Positions 1 to 10,309 of a stretch of 27,644 nt of DNA are shown here, in pieces. The stretch lies in assembly GCA_016718205.1 (NCBI GenBank), contig JADKEB010000022.1, positions 1-27,644 on the forward strand, written 5' to 3'. The DNA is from Saprospiraceae bacterium (GTDB lineage: Bacteria; Bacteroidota; Bacteroidia; Chitinophagales; Saprospiraceae). The notes under the pieces are model-generated. The model did not search any database. It was not told where the DNA came from and saw nothing but the letters and a program-made list of their open reading frames with translations. Each line of letters starts with the position of its first letter. Within the stretch, counting starts at the first letter, position 1. The position numbers and the translations under genes are program-made.

Positions 1-287
1 ATAATTTGATAAACTGGTTCTCCCAAAATTTGTATCAATCGCATATCTAAAATATATTTAATCGAATCCCTTTGTTTTATTTTTTGAACAATTTCTTGTG
101 GGTTGACTACTTTGATATCAAATTCTAATGGTAAAACAGCCGCTTTATGATGATCCCCGTGAATTTCATCCATATCAGACCAACTAAAATATAAACCACC
201 TATGGTCCAAAATAGAAATTGAATTCCCAATATGACTCCTAGATATCTGTGTGTTTTACGGATATAATAATGTCTGCTTTTTGCCAT
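1..287 (-). CDS. PepSY-domain membrane protein (N-terminal part, runs off the window)
   Basis: An open frame starts at ATG 287 and continues to base 1 without a stop, so about 95 N-terminal residues are present and the C-terminus is missing. The visible part opens with a basic stretch (MAKSRHYYIRKTHRYLG), then one membrane segment (about residues 17-34, GVILGIQFLFWTIGGLYF) and an SWSDMDEIHGDHH segment. This is the usual N-terminal pattern of PepSY-associated transmembrane proteins, often found next to metal or iron uptake and efflux genes. It starts two bases after the stop of the DUF6122 gene, so it is very probably the last visible gene of the Cus/ATPase operon. A copper-linked role is inferred from position only. 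Confidence 0.75.
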   Translation of the reverse strand, partial: MAKSRHYYIRKTHRYLGVILGIQFLFWTIGGLYFSWSDMDEIHGDHHKAAVLPLEFDIKVVNPQEIVQKIKQRDSIKYILDMRLIQILGEPVYQI

Positions 288-289
288 TT

Positions 290-628
290 CTATACACAAT
301 TTAGCTTCATAATTAAACAATCTATCCAATCAGTGAAAATATGAAAAGTAAGCCCTAATCCTATAAGTCTAGTTTTTGGAAAAAATAGAAAGGCCGGATA
401 CAATATTATTAACGGAATACTGTGCAAAGGATGAAAACCTATACTACACCTACATGCCTCAAAAACAGGATTTGCCAAAAAATGGTCAATATCAATTATT
501 ATTGTTGAAACCATAATTGTACCGGCTCTTAACCACTTTTTTCTCCAAAAAAAGTAGGCAATTACAAACGGAAAACCAAAATGCAAAAAATAATGTAATA
601 CGTTTTGAAAAATGCTTATTGTGCTCAC
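290..628 (-). CDS. DUF6122 family small membrane protein
   Basis: 112 residues. The start codon is GTG (628-626), because no in-frame ATG exists before residue 38. The protein is hydrophobic with about three membrane segments and contains the block IDIDHFLANPVFEACRCSIGFHPLHS, which I recognise from the DUF6122 family (conserved D-DH and FHPLHS). The acidic/His pattern resembles that of membrane-bound metal-dependent hydrolases, but the function is unknown. It lies 30 bases after the restored stop of the P-type ATPase and two bases before the PepSY gene, so it belongs to the same transcription unit. Confidence 0.8.
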   Translation of the reverse strand: MSTISIFQNVLHYFLHFGFPFVIAYFFWRKKWLRAGTIMVSTIIIDIDHFLANPVFEACRCSIGFHPLHSIPLIILYPAFLFFPKTRLIGLGLTFHIFTDWIDCLIMKLNCV

Positions 629-658
629 TTTTGTGTTTTTAATGGATGAAGAATAATT

Positions 659-3137
659 TCACAATTTTATATTTCTCAATCTAAGTGCATTGGCAATCAC
701 AGAAACCGAACTAAAACTCATCCAATGCGGCTATCATCGGAGATAGAAGTAATCCGAATATTGGATAGAGAACTCCGGCAGCGATAGGGACACCCAAAAC
801 ATTGTATATAAAAGCAAAAAATAAATTTTGCTTTATGTTTTTAATAACGCTGTGACTTAAATTTTTCGCTTTGACTATTCCTTGTAGGTCTCCTTTAACC
901 AAGGTGATCGAAGCACTTTCTATGGCCACATCAGTACCTGTTCCCATCGCGATTCCTACATCAGACTGTGCCAGTGCCGGAGCATCATTGATGCCATCCC
1001 CAGCCATGGCTACGACTCTGCCTTGTTGTTGTAGTAATTTGATTTCATTGAGTTTGTCTTCCGGAAGGCACTCCGCCTTGTAGTGCTTTAAGTTCAATTG
1101 TTCTGCCACTGCTTTGGCAGTATTTTTATTATCGCCAGTCAACATGATGACTTCGACGCCATTTTTTTGTAACTCCTGAATGGCTTCTAAACTTGTCTTT
1201 TTGATAGCATCAAAATTGTGACATAACCTACTGCTTTTGGGCCACAGCTATAAAGATACTGTTTTTCCTTTTCTTGTTCAGCTGTCACTTGGGACAATAA
1301 TTTTTCATCAATAGAAATGGATAATTGTTCGAGTAATTTCGAATTTCCCAAGGCTACTTTTAAATCTCCAACCGTTCCGATGACCCCTTTTCCGGCTACT
1401 GCTTGCAAAATCGACACTCTGGTCAAAGTGACATTATTCTCTTTCCCATATTTTACCACCGCTTCTGCCAAAGGATGCTCACTGTATTGATTCAATGAAG
1501 ATATATATTGCAACAAATCTTTAGAAAGTGGAATCATCTATTGCTATTACTTTTTTCTACTGACGGCTTTCCTTTGATCGTACCTGTTTTATCTACGATC
1601 AGTGTATCTACCTTATTCATCTTCTCAGGGCTTCGGCATTTTTAATTAGCACTCCAGATTGAGCACCTCTGCCTACACCTACCATCACCGACATAGGTGT
1701 GGCCAATCCCAAAGCACATGGGCAAGCAATAATTAATACCGCGATGGCATTGACAAAAGCAAACACATAAGCTGGTTCTGGCCCAAAAACAGCCCAAACT
1801 ATAAATGTCAACATTGAAACAAATAATACTATGGGCACAAAATACTTTGCTATTTTATCTGCTAATTTTTGGATAGGTGCTTTAGATCTACTGGCATTAT
1901 TTACCATGTGGATGATTTGAGATAACAAAGTTTCGGAACCCACTTTTTCAGCATTCATGACGAAGGATTTTGTGCCATTGATCGTTCCGGAACTCACCTT
2001 ATCATCGACAGTTTTATCTACTGGGATTGGCTCTCCCGTAATCATTGACTCATCAATACTACTATGGCCTTCGACAATCGTCCCATCCACTGGAATCTTT
2101 TCGCCTGGTTTGACACGAAGCAAATAACCTTTCTCAATCTTATCAATAGAGATGATTTTATCGTTGCCATTCTCCACCAAAGTGGCGGTGAAGGCACTAA
2201 TTGGAGTAATGCTTTGATGGCACCGCTGGATGACTGTGGGCTCTTGCTTCCAGCAATTGACCAAGTAAAACTAGAGTAAGTATGACTGTTGTAGCCTCAA
2301 AATAAACAAAAACATTGCCATTCATCGTTTTGAAATCGGGTGGAAATATATCAGGAAACAACATCGCAAAGACACTAAATATCCAGGCTATACCTGATCC
2401 AATGCCTATGAGCGTAAACATATTGAGATTCATAGTCTGGATAGAAGTCCAGGCTCGTTGGAAAAATATCCAGGTGGCATAAAACACTACGGGTATTGAC
2501 AATACTAGCTGAATCCAGTTCCAATTTTTTTGAGAAAATATAGAATACAAAGGGTTGTCCATTATCATTTCGGACATAGCAATCAGAAATATGGGTACAG
2601 TAAAAGCAACCGCTATCCAAAATTTCTTTAAAAGCTTTTGGTAGTTCTTATCCTCTTCAGAAGCATCGGCTTCGAGTGGCACCAAATCCATCCCACATAT
2701 AGGGCACGAGCCTGGTTCGTCCCTGACAATCTCAGCATGCATAGGGCAAGTAAACTGAGCACTTGTGGCAGATAATGATCTTTCTTCCACCAAGTCCATT
2801 CCACATACCGGACAGTCACCTGCTTTATCATACGTTTTTCACCTTCACAATGCATAGGACAATAAAAAGTACCTGTACCTTTACCTTTTGCCTTTTCATC
2901 CTTTTTGACTTCATCTATCTGATGTCCTTGTTTGTGAATATGATACCTTCCACCATCATTTTTCAAAGCTTCTGCAAATGTCTCGATTGGGATATGCCTG
3001 TCCATTTCTATGATAGCCTCTGCTTTTTGCAAGTCCACTATGACGAGCTTAACTCCTTCCACAGTTGAAAGTATTTTTTCGACATGTCCACGACAACCAT
3101 TGCAGGTCATTCCGGAGATACTATACGTATGTTTCAT
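659..3137 (-). pseudogene. copA: CopA-type Cu+/Ag+ P1B-type ATPase, multiply frameshifted
   Basis: After frame correction this reads as an ATPase of about 825 residues that exports Cu+/Ag+ from the cytoplasm. Order: HMA domain with GMTCNGC (Cys12, Cys15); two heavy-metal-binding domains (FYCPMHCEGEK.., FTCPMHAEI..CPICGMDL); membrane helices; the A-domain TGEP; the CPC channel motif in IACPCALGLATP; the phosphorylation motif DKTGT; HPLAEA; MLTGDN; GDGINDAP; and a C-terminal MSFSSVSVIANALRLR. At least eight indels break it: about 2835-2839 (A-run short by one), 2230-2234, 2186-2192, 1624-1627, 1551-1556 (A-run long by one), 1524-1530, 1212-1215 (T-run short by one) and 718-724 (two bases missing). 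A codon also seems lost after DKTGTI (about 1576-1583). All catalytic motifs survive in one frame or another. It starts 13 bases after the CusB2 stop, as part of the Cus operon. As written it cannot make an intact protein. Confidence 0.9.
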
Positions 3138-3150
3138 TTTATTTTTTTAT

Positions 3151-4359
3151 TTACATATTATGTCCTTCCATAGGATTACTTCCTTTACGAAATTTATATT
3201 CACTATTAATCGCATAAGCACCTGTTATAACGACATCTGATAAGCTGTCAATTCCTGTTTTTATTTCTATCATCCCATTGATTTCAGCTCCGGTTTCTAC
3301 CATTTGATTTCTATAAACCCCCGGAGACTTTTTTAACCAGATATAAGATGCTTTTCCTTCCCTTATTATGGCATCGATGGGTATAAATAGCCCTTGCATA
3401 TCATATCGCTTTATAGTTGCCACTCCTTGCATGCCTGGTTTTAATTGCAAATTTTTATTTTGTATTCTCATTCGTACCATAACTAATCTCGTATCTGGAT
3501 TTATTTCTGGATTGATAAAAGAAACTTTCGTATTGTTAGTTTTTTCAGGAAAATCATTAAAAGAAACTTTGACTTTCTGTCCTATCTGAAGTCCATTTGA
3601 ATAATTAGCATTTACTTCCGATTCAAGCCACAAACTAGTCAAATCAGCAGTTTCCAAAATACCTTCTCCTTCCATTACATAACTACCTTCTATTGCAAAT
3701 ATCTCATTTATATAACCATTAATTGTGCTGTAAAAAGTGGTGTAAGGAGTTACTTCTTTAGTGCTTTTAATCTTTTCTATCTGACTATCATTTAACCCAT
3801 AAAATTCTAATTTTGCTTTGGCGCTACTAAGTATTCTTTCAGCATTTTTTCCATAATCTCCTGGCAAATTGAGCTGTTGGTAGGCAGATATATAATCTTG
3901 TTTCGCAATGGCTATTTCTTCACTGTATAATTCATAAACTGGTTGATTTACTTTAATAAATTCACCAATAGTCTTAAAATACAACTTTTCAATTCTACCC
4001 ATAGCTCGGGCAGAAATTCTTTTAATTTTTTCCTGATCAAAAGTTAATACCCCCGTAAATTTTTGTTCCATATTATTTTGGGTAGTTGCAAATGATTGTG
4101 TGGTAATATTTCCAAGATAAATTTGCTGATCGCTTAATTTTAGTTCATTGGCTTTTGTATCATCACTCTGAATGGGTGTTAAATCCATATGACAAATTGG
4201 ACATTTTCCGGGTTTATTTTCTTTGACTTGTGGATCCATAGAACATGTGTAAAAAATATTTACTTGTCCTTCATGGGCACTATGATCATTCTCTTTTTGC
4301 TCACTGCAGGACAGGAATATACCAATGGTAACTATTATAATAATTGATAATTTTGTCAT
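3151..4359 (-). CDS. cusB: CusB-like membrane fusion lipoprotein with heavy-metal-binding domain (CusB2)
   Basis: 402 residues, intact. It has a lipoprotein signal with the lipobox Cys at residue 18 (IFLSC). One heavy-metal-binding domain follows at about residues 37-63 (YTCSMDPQ..KCPICHMDL). Then come the barrel-sandwich and beta-barrel domains of a CusB/HlyD-type periplasmic adaptor: the block RISARAMGRIEKLYFKTIG is the lipoyl half, and PGMQGVATIKR and VFITGAY-like blocks follow. It would link the CusA pump to the TolC-like outer-membrane channel and can pass Cu+/Ag+ to the pump. It follows the other CusB-like gene by 8 bases and precedes the ATPase by 13, so two adaptors serve one RND pump here. 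Confidence 0.9.
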   Translation of the reverse strand: MTKLSIIIIVTIGIFLSCSEQKENDHSAHEGQVNIFYTCSMDPQVKENKPGKCPICHMDLTPIQSDDTKANELKLSDQQIYLGNITTQSFATTQNNMEQKFTGVLTFDQEKIKRISARAMGRIEKLYFKTIGEFIKVNQPVYELYSEEIAIAKQDYISAYQQLNLPGDYGKNAERILSSAKAKLEFYGLNDSQIEKIKSTKEVTPYTTFYSTINGYINEIFAIEGSYVMEGEGILETADLTSLWLESEVNANYSNGLQIGQKVKVSFNDFPEKTNNTKVSFINPEINPDTRLVMVRMRIQNKNLQLKPGMQGVATIKRYDMQGLFIPIDAIIREGKASYIWLKKSPGVYRNQMVETGAEINGMIEIKTGIDSLSDVVITGAYAINSEYKFRKGSNPMEGHNM

Positions 4360-4367
4360 TTTACATT

Positions 4368-5743
4368 CTATTTTGATTTTATAAAGCTTTCACTATCCAT
4401 TAAATATTGTGCATTTTGTACTATTTGATCTTTTATAGATATACCCCCCAATACCTGAATATACCCTTCCAATTCAATGCCCGTTTCTATATCTTTGGCT
4501 TTGAATCCATTGCCATTTTTAACAAATACTATATGTTGGTCGCCTGTGCTGACCATTGATTGTTTTTTAATCCATATGCCTTTTATTGGACTAATTTTTA
4601 CCCGACCTTCCAGCCTCAATCCTATGGGTAATTTCATCTGACTATTATTCAGATACACCCGGACACCATTTGTTTTATCACCAGGATCAAACCTTGTTTC
4701 TATGTGATTAATCTTCGCAGCAAATGGTTTTATGTCTACCATTTCAGTTGTTACAAAAATAGGCTGATTAACTTGTATGAAGCTGCCATTGCTTTGAACG
4801 ACATTAAATATCCCCCAAATCTTATCCCTATTCAACAATCTAAATATTACTTCGCCCTTTTTTATATAGTTACCTTCTTTTACAGTTAATGATTCTGTTG
4901 TAGTGTTTTTTGCAGCATTGTATTCCCACTGGCTTTATCCATGAATTCTGTTCCTACCACAATACCTGACTCAGGGCTATAAATTGTAATCAGCGGATTT
5001 ACTATTTTTGATTTTGTCAGTTGTTTGATTTGTACTTCCGTAATACCATACAGTAATAATTTTTGTTTTGATGCATTTATTACTGAAAAATTTTCAGGAT
5101 CATTGGTAATTAAAAATATATAATTTTGCTGTTCTGTCAATAATTCCGGACTATAAAGGTCAAACAATTTCTGTCCTTTTTTAACCATCTGAAACTTATA
5201 ATTTATATACATTTTTTCAATTCTTCCACTGGCACGGGTAGCAATATTTACTGCAGCATTCGGATCGTATTCAACAACACCCGGTAAATTTATTTCACCG
5301 GAAATTGAAGTATCCATTGCATAAGTGACGTGATATTTCCCAATGACGTAGTTGTTAGTTGGTTTCAGAAGATAAGATATTGATTGATCTTGATTATACG
5401 TTTCATGTTGTTCTACTTTTACCAGTGTCATTCCACACTTTGGGCAAATTCCTGGCTTATCACTGAATACTGAATCCTCTGGCATCGGACAGGTATAAGC
5501 AGTCATGTTTGCTGAGCTTTCCGTATGGCCATGATCTTCTGTTTTTACCAATGTCATCCCACATTTCGGACACTCGCCGGGTTGGTCACTAAAAAAGGAA
5601 TCTTGCGGCATTGGACAAGTGTAAACACCTTTTATATGATTATCTAATTTTTGATACTTAGATATGACGATAGTGTAATATATCACGGCTCCAACAATCA
5701 TTATCAAAAGAATTACAATCACATACTTTATATATTTTTTCAT
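4368..5743 (-). CDS. cusB: CusB-like membrane fusion protein with two tandem heavy-metal-binding domains (CusB1), one frameshift
   Basis: The reconstructed length is about 458 residues. I take ATG 5743 as the start; a GTG three bases upstream overlaps the TolC-gene stop and is a possible alternative. An uncleaved N-terminal membrane anchor covers about residues 7-28. Two heavy-metal-binding domains follow at about 41-68 and 83-111, each with YTCPMP...CPKCGMTLVK. Then comes a CusB-type adaptor core (NIATRASGRIEKMYINYKFQMV) and a C-terminal half beginning near LLNRDKIWGIFNVV. One base is missing around 4905-4930, after which the frame continues as NTTTESLTVKEGNYIKKGEV. The two pieces are 5743-4886 and 4838-4368. 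It forms part of the Cus efflux complex. If the shift is real, the product lacks the beta-barrel and membrane-proximal domains. Confidence 0.85.
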
Positions 5744-5745
5744 CA

Positions 5746-6999
5746 CTATTTTATTTCCAATTGTTTTTCAATTTCTACCTGTGTAATTAATATCTGTTGC
5801 ATTTTATCTAATAAGTCCAACTGCGCCATATTTAACGATTCCCACGCCTCAAGCACCTGAAATAAGTCCCCGGTATTATTTTGCCAGGCTAAAATTGCTG
5901 TTTCATAATTTTTTTGTATAAAAGGAATTATTGAATTTGCGGAAATGCGATATTGATTTTTTAAATTGTCTAGTTCTGTTTTCATAGCTTGTATCATTCC
6001 TGAAGCTTCATTAAGTACCATTTGCTTTTGCCTTTCCAAACTTTCATTTTTTATCTGATAGCTATTAATATTTGCTTTATTCATTTTAGTTGACCATGAC
6101 ATTGGGATATTCACCATTCCCATTAATGTGAATTGTTGTGGTGTCTGACCAAAAGCAAACATGTGATCATATTTTATACCAAAATCAGGTAATTGTTTTG
6201 TTTTTTCAAATTCTATTTTTAGTTGGTTTATCTTCATAGATTTATCTATTGCTTTTATGTCACTCCGGTTTATTGCCAGATCTGTAGTATCTGCAATATT
6301 AAATCCAAAGTCAACCAGAGTGTAGGTGCTATCTATCTCAAAAGATAAATTTTTTTCTCGGGCCATCAATGTATTCAGTACAATCATTTTTTGTGATATT
6401 CCATTTTCCAGCATTACAATCATACTTTGTAATGTACTGTAATTTGATTTTGCTTTGTAATAAGCAGGAAGCTTATCCATATTGTATTGATAGCGTATTT
6501 CCATACTTTTTATCATAAAATCAAGGAGCAATAAGTTCTCATTGGCTTTTTTTATTTTTTTCCTTAATATTATCCATTCATAATAGTTGGATTTAGCCAT
6601 GGCATTCAATTGGTTGATAGTATAGTTTTTATTTTCCTTTTCCAATGAAGACATGGCACTCATATATTCGTATTCTGCCCTTTGTCTTTTTGAATTTGGT
6701 ATCATTTGAGTGGCACCTACCATAAAATTCCCCATTCCTGTAAATGCTCCATCTGGTTTCCAGAATGTTGGATTGTATGGTGTCATAAAAAAACCAGCCT
6801 GAACCTGCGGTGGCATCCAGCTCTTTGCGCCCACTGCTGCAGCATCCATACTTTGAATGTCAGCATCATACATTTTTAACTTTGGATGGTTGTTTTTAAT
6901 TATTCCCAATACGTCATCCAGAGATAATGTTTGTGTTTTTGCAAAGGACAAATTTAAAATCCAAATGCAAATTGCGATTAAATACTTATTCTTTAACAT
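5746..6999 (-). CDS. TolC-family outer-membrane efflux protein (CusC-like)
   Basis: 417 residues, intact. A cleavable signal peptide (about 1-22, MLKNKYLIAICIWILNLSFA) precedes two OEP-type coiled-coil repeats, with long helical stretches rich in Asn, Gln, Lys and Met, typical of TolC/CusC trimeric channels. Met-rich patches (MSAMSS; QMIPNSKRQRAEYEYM) may suit a copper or silver pump but are not diagnostic. Its ATG lies 14 bases inside the end of cusA, and its TAG stop overlaps the possible GTG start of the next gene, so translation is probably coupled along the operon. The length is normal for short Bacteroidota members of this family. Confidence 0.9.
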   Translation of the reverse strand: MLKNKYLIAICIWILNLSFAKTQTLSLDDVLGIIKNNHPKLKMYDADIQSMDAAAVGAKSWMPPQVQAGFFMTPYNPTFWKPDGAFTGMGNFMVGATQMIPNSKRQRAEYEYMSAMSSLEKENKNYTINQLNAMAKSNYYEWIILRKKIKKANENLLLLDFMIKSMEIRYQYNMDKLPAYYKAKSNYSTLQSMIVMLENGISQKMIVLNTLMAREKNLSFEIDSTYTLVDFGFNIADTTDLAINRSDIKAIDKSMKINQLKIEFEKTKQLPDFGIKYDHMFAFGQTPQQFTLMGMVNIPMSWSTKMNKANINSYQIKNESLERQKQMVLNEASGMIQAMKTELDNLKNQYRISANSIIPFIQKNYETAILAWQNNTGDLFQVLEAWESLNMAQLDLLDKMQQILITQVEIEKQLEIK

Positions 7000-9900
7000 C
7001 TATTAGTTCTATTTTACCTTTGTTTTTCAATTCTCTAAGTTTTGTCATCTCAAATACAATCGGAGTCACTAAAAGTACATAAATAGTGGATGAGATTGTC
7101 CCACCTATAAGTGGCACAGTGATCGGTACCATGACATCTGCTCCCGTTCCTGTCGCCCACAGTATAGGTATCAAACCAAATAAAGATACAGAAACAGTCA
7201 TTAGTTTTGGTCTCAGACGTTTAGCAGAGCCTTCTATGATATACTCCTTAAGTATTTCTTCCGACAATGTCTGATCAGAATTTCCATACTTTTCAACCAT
7301 TTTATTCATGGCTTCATTAAGATAAATGGTCATCAACATGGCAGTTTCTATAGCCATACCAAATAGCGCTATAAAACCAACAGCAACGGCAACCGAAAGA
7401 TTAATGCCATAAAAATAAACCATAAAAATACCACCTATCAGGGCAAATGGCACTGTAATCATAGTTATCAATGCTTCTTTCATAGACTTATACGTAAAAT
7501 ATAAAACCATGAAAATTATGAGTATAACAATTGGTATAATCATACTCAACGTCTTGTTGGCTCTGATTTGATTTTCCCATTGACCACTCCATTCAATGTA
7601 ATATCCTTTGGGCATTTTGGTCATCAAAGTATTCAATTTGTTTTGAGCATCTTTTACTGTACTACCTAGATCGCGGTCTCTTACATTAAATAGCACGCTG
7701 CCTCGAAGCATTGCATTTTCACTGTTTATCATAGGTGGGCCATCGCTGACCTTAACATCTGCTACTGCCTCCAGTGGGATAGGACCATACTCCATCGTTT
7801 GTACCTGCAGTTGCTTGAGAGCTTCGATACTATTTCGGTATTCTTGTGCATATCGGGCATTGACTGAAAATCTCTGTCTACCCTCTATAGTTGTGGTCAG
7901 CTTCATGCCTCCTATAGCAGCTTCAACAACAAAGTTGATATCATCAACTGTAAGTCCATATCTGCCTATGACGTCCCTTTTAGGAGATATATCGATATAC
8001 TTCCCCCCTGTGATAGGTTCTGCGTACAGGTCTTTTACACCCGATGTTCCTTCAAGGTTTTTTTTGATTTTTTGTGCAAGAACATTTATTGTGTCAAGGC
8101 TTGCTCCATATATTTTTATACCTACATCGGTCCTGATACCTGTCGAAAGCATATTGATGCGATTGATGATCGGTTGGGTAAAACCATTTACCACACCGGG
8201 AATCTGAAGTTTATTATTAATCTCAGAAATGATATCGTCTTTTGTTTTTTTGTCCCTCCATTCATTTTGTGGTTTGAGTAGTATTATTGTCTCTACCATA
8301 CTTATTGGACTGTTATCTGTAGCTGTGTTTGCTCGGCCTGCTTTGCCCAATACATGAGATACTTCTGGTATTGATTTTATTAACTTATCCTGCACCTGCA
8401 ATATCCTTTTTACTTCCGAATTTGAAACATCGGGCAGCGTGACGGGCATAAACAGAATCGATCCCTCATCAAGTGGGGGCATAAATTCAGAACCAAGACG
8501 TGTAAACATCAATATACCGATAATAAGTGCTATTATATTCAAACCCAATACAGTCTTTCGCCACTTTAAACAAAAAATCAACACTGGGGTATAAACACTT
8601 TCAAGTGCCTTGTTTATTGGATTTCTATTTTCAGGTCTTAGTTTTCCCTTCATTAAGAAACTAATCAATACCGGAGTTAATGATATAGCTAAAAAGGCAT
8701 CTACTATTAGTATAAAGGATTTTGTCCATGCCAAAGGACTAAATAATTTTCCTTCCATACCCGTAAGCAGAAATACAGGTAAAAAGGATGCTATTACAAT
8801 GATCGTCGAGTAGAAAACACCTGGTCCAACCAATTTTGAAGAGCTTTCTATAAGCAGCAATTTTTCTTCAGGAGATAATGGATCATGTGCCTTTTTAAAT
8901 ATATTTTTTATGTTCATGATGATCAGTTGACTAATTTTAAATATTTTCCAGTTCTTCCTGTTTTTCCGATATTGTCCTGTATGCATTCTCAACCATTACT
9001 ATACCGTCATCGACTACTACACCAATGGCTAATGCGATTCCTGTCAATGACATGATATTGGATGAAATACCAAAAGCTTCCAGCAAAATAAACCCTATGG
9101 ACACTGAAATGGGCAGTTGTATCAAAATAATTAATGCGCTGCGCCAATTAAAAAGAAATAATAAAACCACGATTGAAACCACGATCATTTCCTCGATTAG
9201 GGTGCCTTTGACTGATGCTATGGCTTTTTCTATTAATTCGCTTCGATCGTATGAAGTTTTGAATGTTATACCATCAGGCAATCCTTTTTCAACTTCATCC
9301 ATTTTCTTTTTGATAGCATTGATCACTTTGTCTGCATTTTCACCATAACGCATGACCACAATCCCGCCTACAACTTCTCCTTCACCATTTTGGTCAAATA
9401 TGCCCAGTCGTAAATCCCCTCCCATTTGAACTGACCCTATATCTTTTACACGTACAGGTATGGTGTTATAATTTTTTACTGTTATTTCTTCTATGTCCTT
9501 TTTATCTTTTACATATCCAAGTCCTCTTACGATATAGGCCATGTCGCTCATTTCAAACTTCCGCCCTCCTACATCATTATTGCTTGTTCTTACTCCGTTC
9601 ATGACTTCCATCATGCTCACATCATAATACTGCATTTTTAATGGGTCTAAAACCAATTGGTACTGTTTTTCAAAACCACCAAATGATGCTACTTCAGCCA
9701 CTCCGGGGACCGTTTGTAGTGCAAATTTAACATACCAGTCTTGGAGAGCTCTTTGTTCTCCAAGATCCATTCCGTTGGCTTCGAGATGATACCAGAATAT
9801 ATGACCCACACCTGTACCATCCGGTCCTAATGTAGGAACTACATTTTGTGGTAGAAGACGTTGTGCATAGTTTAGTCGTTCCAATACACGGGTTCTGGCC

Positions 9901-10214
9901 CAGTATACATCAACATTGTCTTCAAATATTATATAGACAAAGCTCATTCCAAACATTGACGAACCTCTAATGTTTTTTACTTTCGGGATACCTTGTAGGT
10001 TGGAAACCAATGGGTAAGTCACCTGATCTTCTATTACTTGCGGGCTTCTGCCCATCCATTCTGTAAAGACAATCACCTGATTTTCCGATAAATCAGGTAT
10101 AGCATCGATTGGATTCTGCTGTACACTATATATACCCCACCCAAACAGTCCGGCAGATACCAGAAGTACTAGGATTCTGTTTTTAATTGAAAAAGAAATT
10201 AATGCCTCTACCAT
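6986..10214 (-). CDS. cusA: CusA-type heavy-metal RND efflux pump, one frameshift
   Basis: The reconstructed length is about 1075 residues, normal for a CusA/CzcA inner-membrane proton antiporter. The first part (10214-8937, 425 residues) holds the N-terminal IDAIPDLSENQVIV segment, the first periplasmic porter domains and TM2-TM4 with the proton-relay acidic pair (Asp402-Asp403 in VVVDDGIVMVENAYR). The second part (in frame to 6986) resumes in the cytoplasmic loop (KNIFKKAHDPLSPEEK) and continues with GVFYSTIIVIASFLPVF, PPLDEGSILFMP and the last six helices. One extra base at about 8935-8945 (GGAAAATATTTAAAA on the coding strand) gives an early stop after EELENI. An ATG at 8917 could restart the second half. 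It heads the Cus operon. Confidence 0.93.
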
Positions 10215-10309
10215 GATAATGTTATTGATGTTTTTCTTTTGTGTGATAATAAAGTTAAAGTGGTCAATCTACTCATCTCAAAGCCAATTATCTATAAAAT
10301 CATTATTAC

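Noticed and set aside
8930..8950. Programmed frameshift in cusA
   Set aside because: The site has no clear slippery heptamer followed by a stem, and similar indels occur in many neighbouring genes, so an ordinary indel is more likely.
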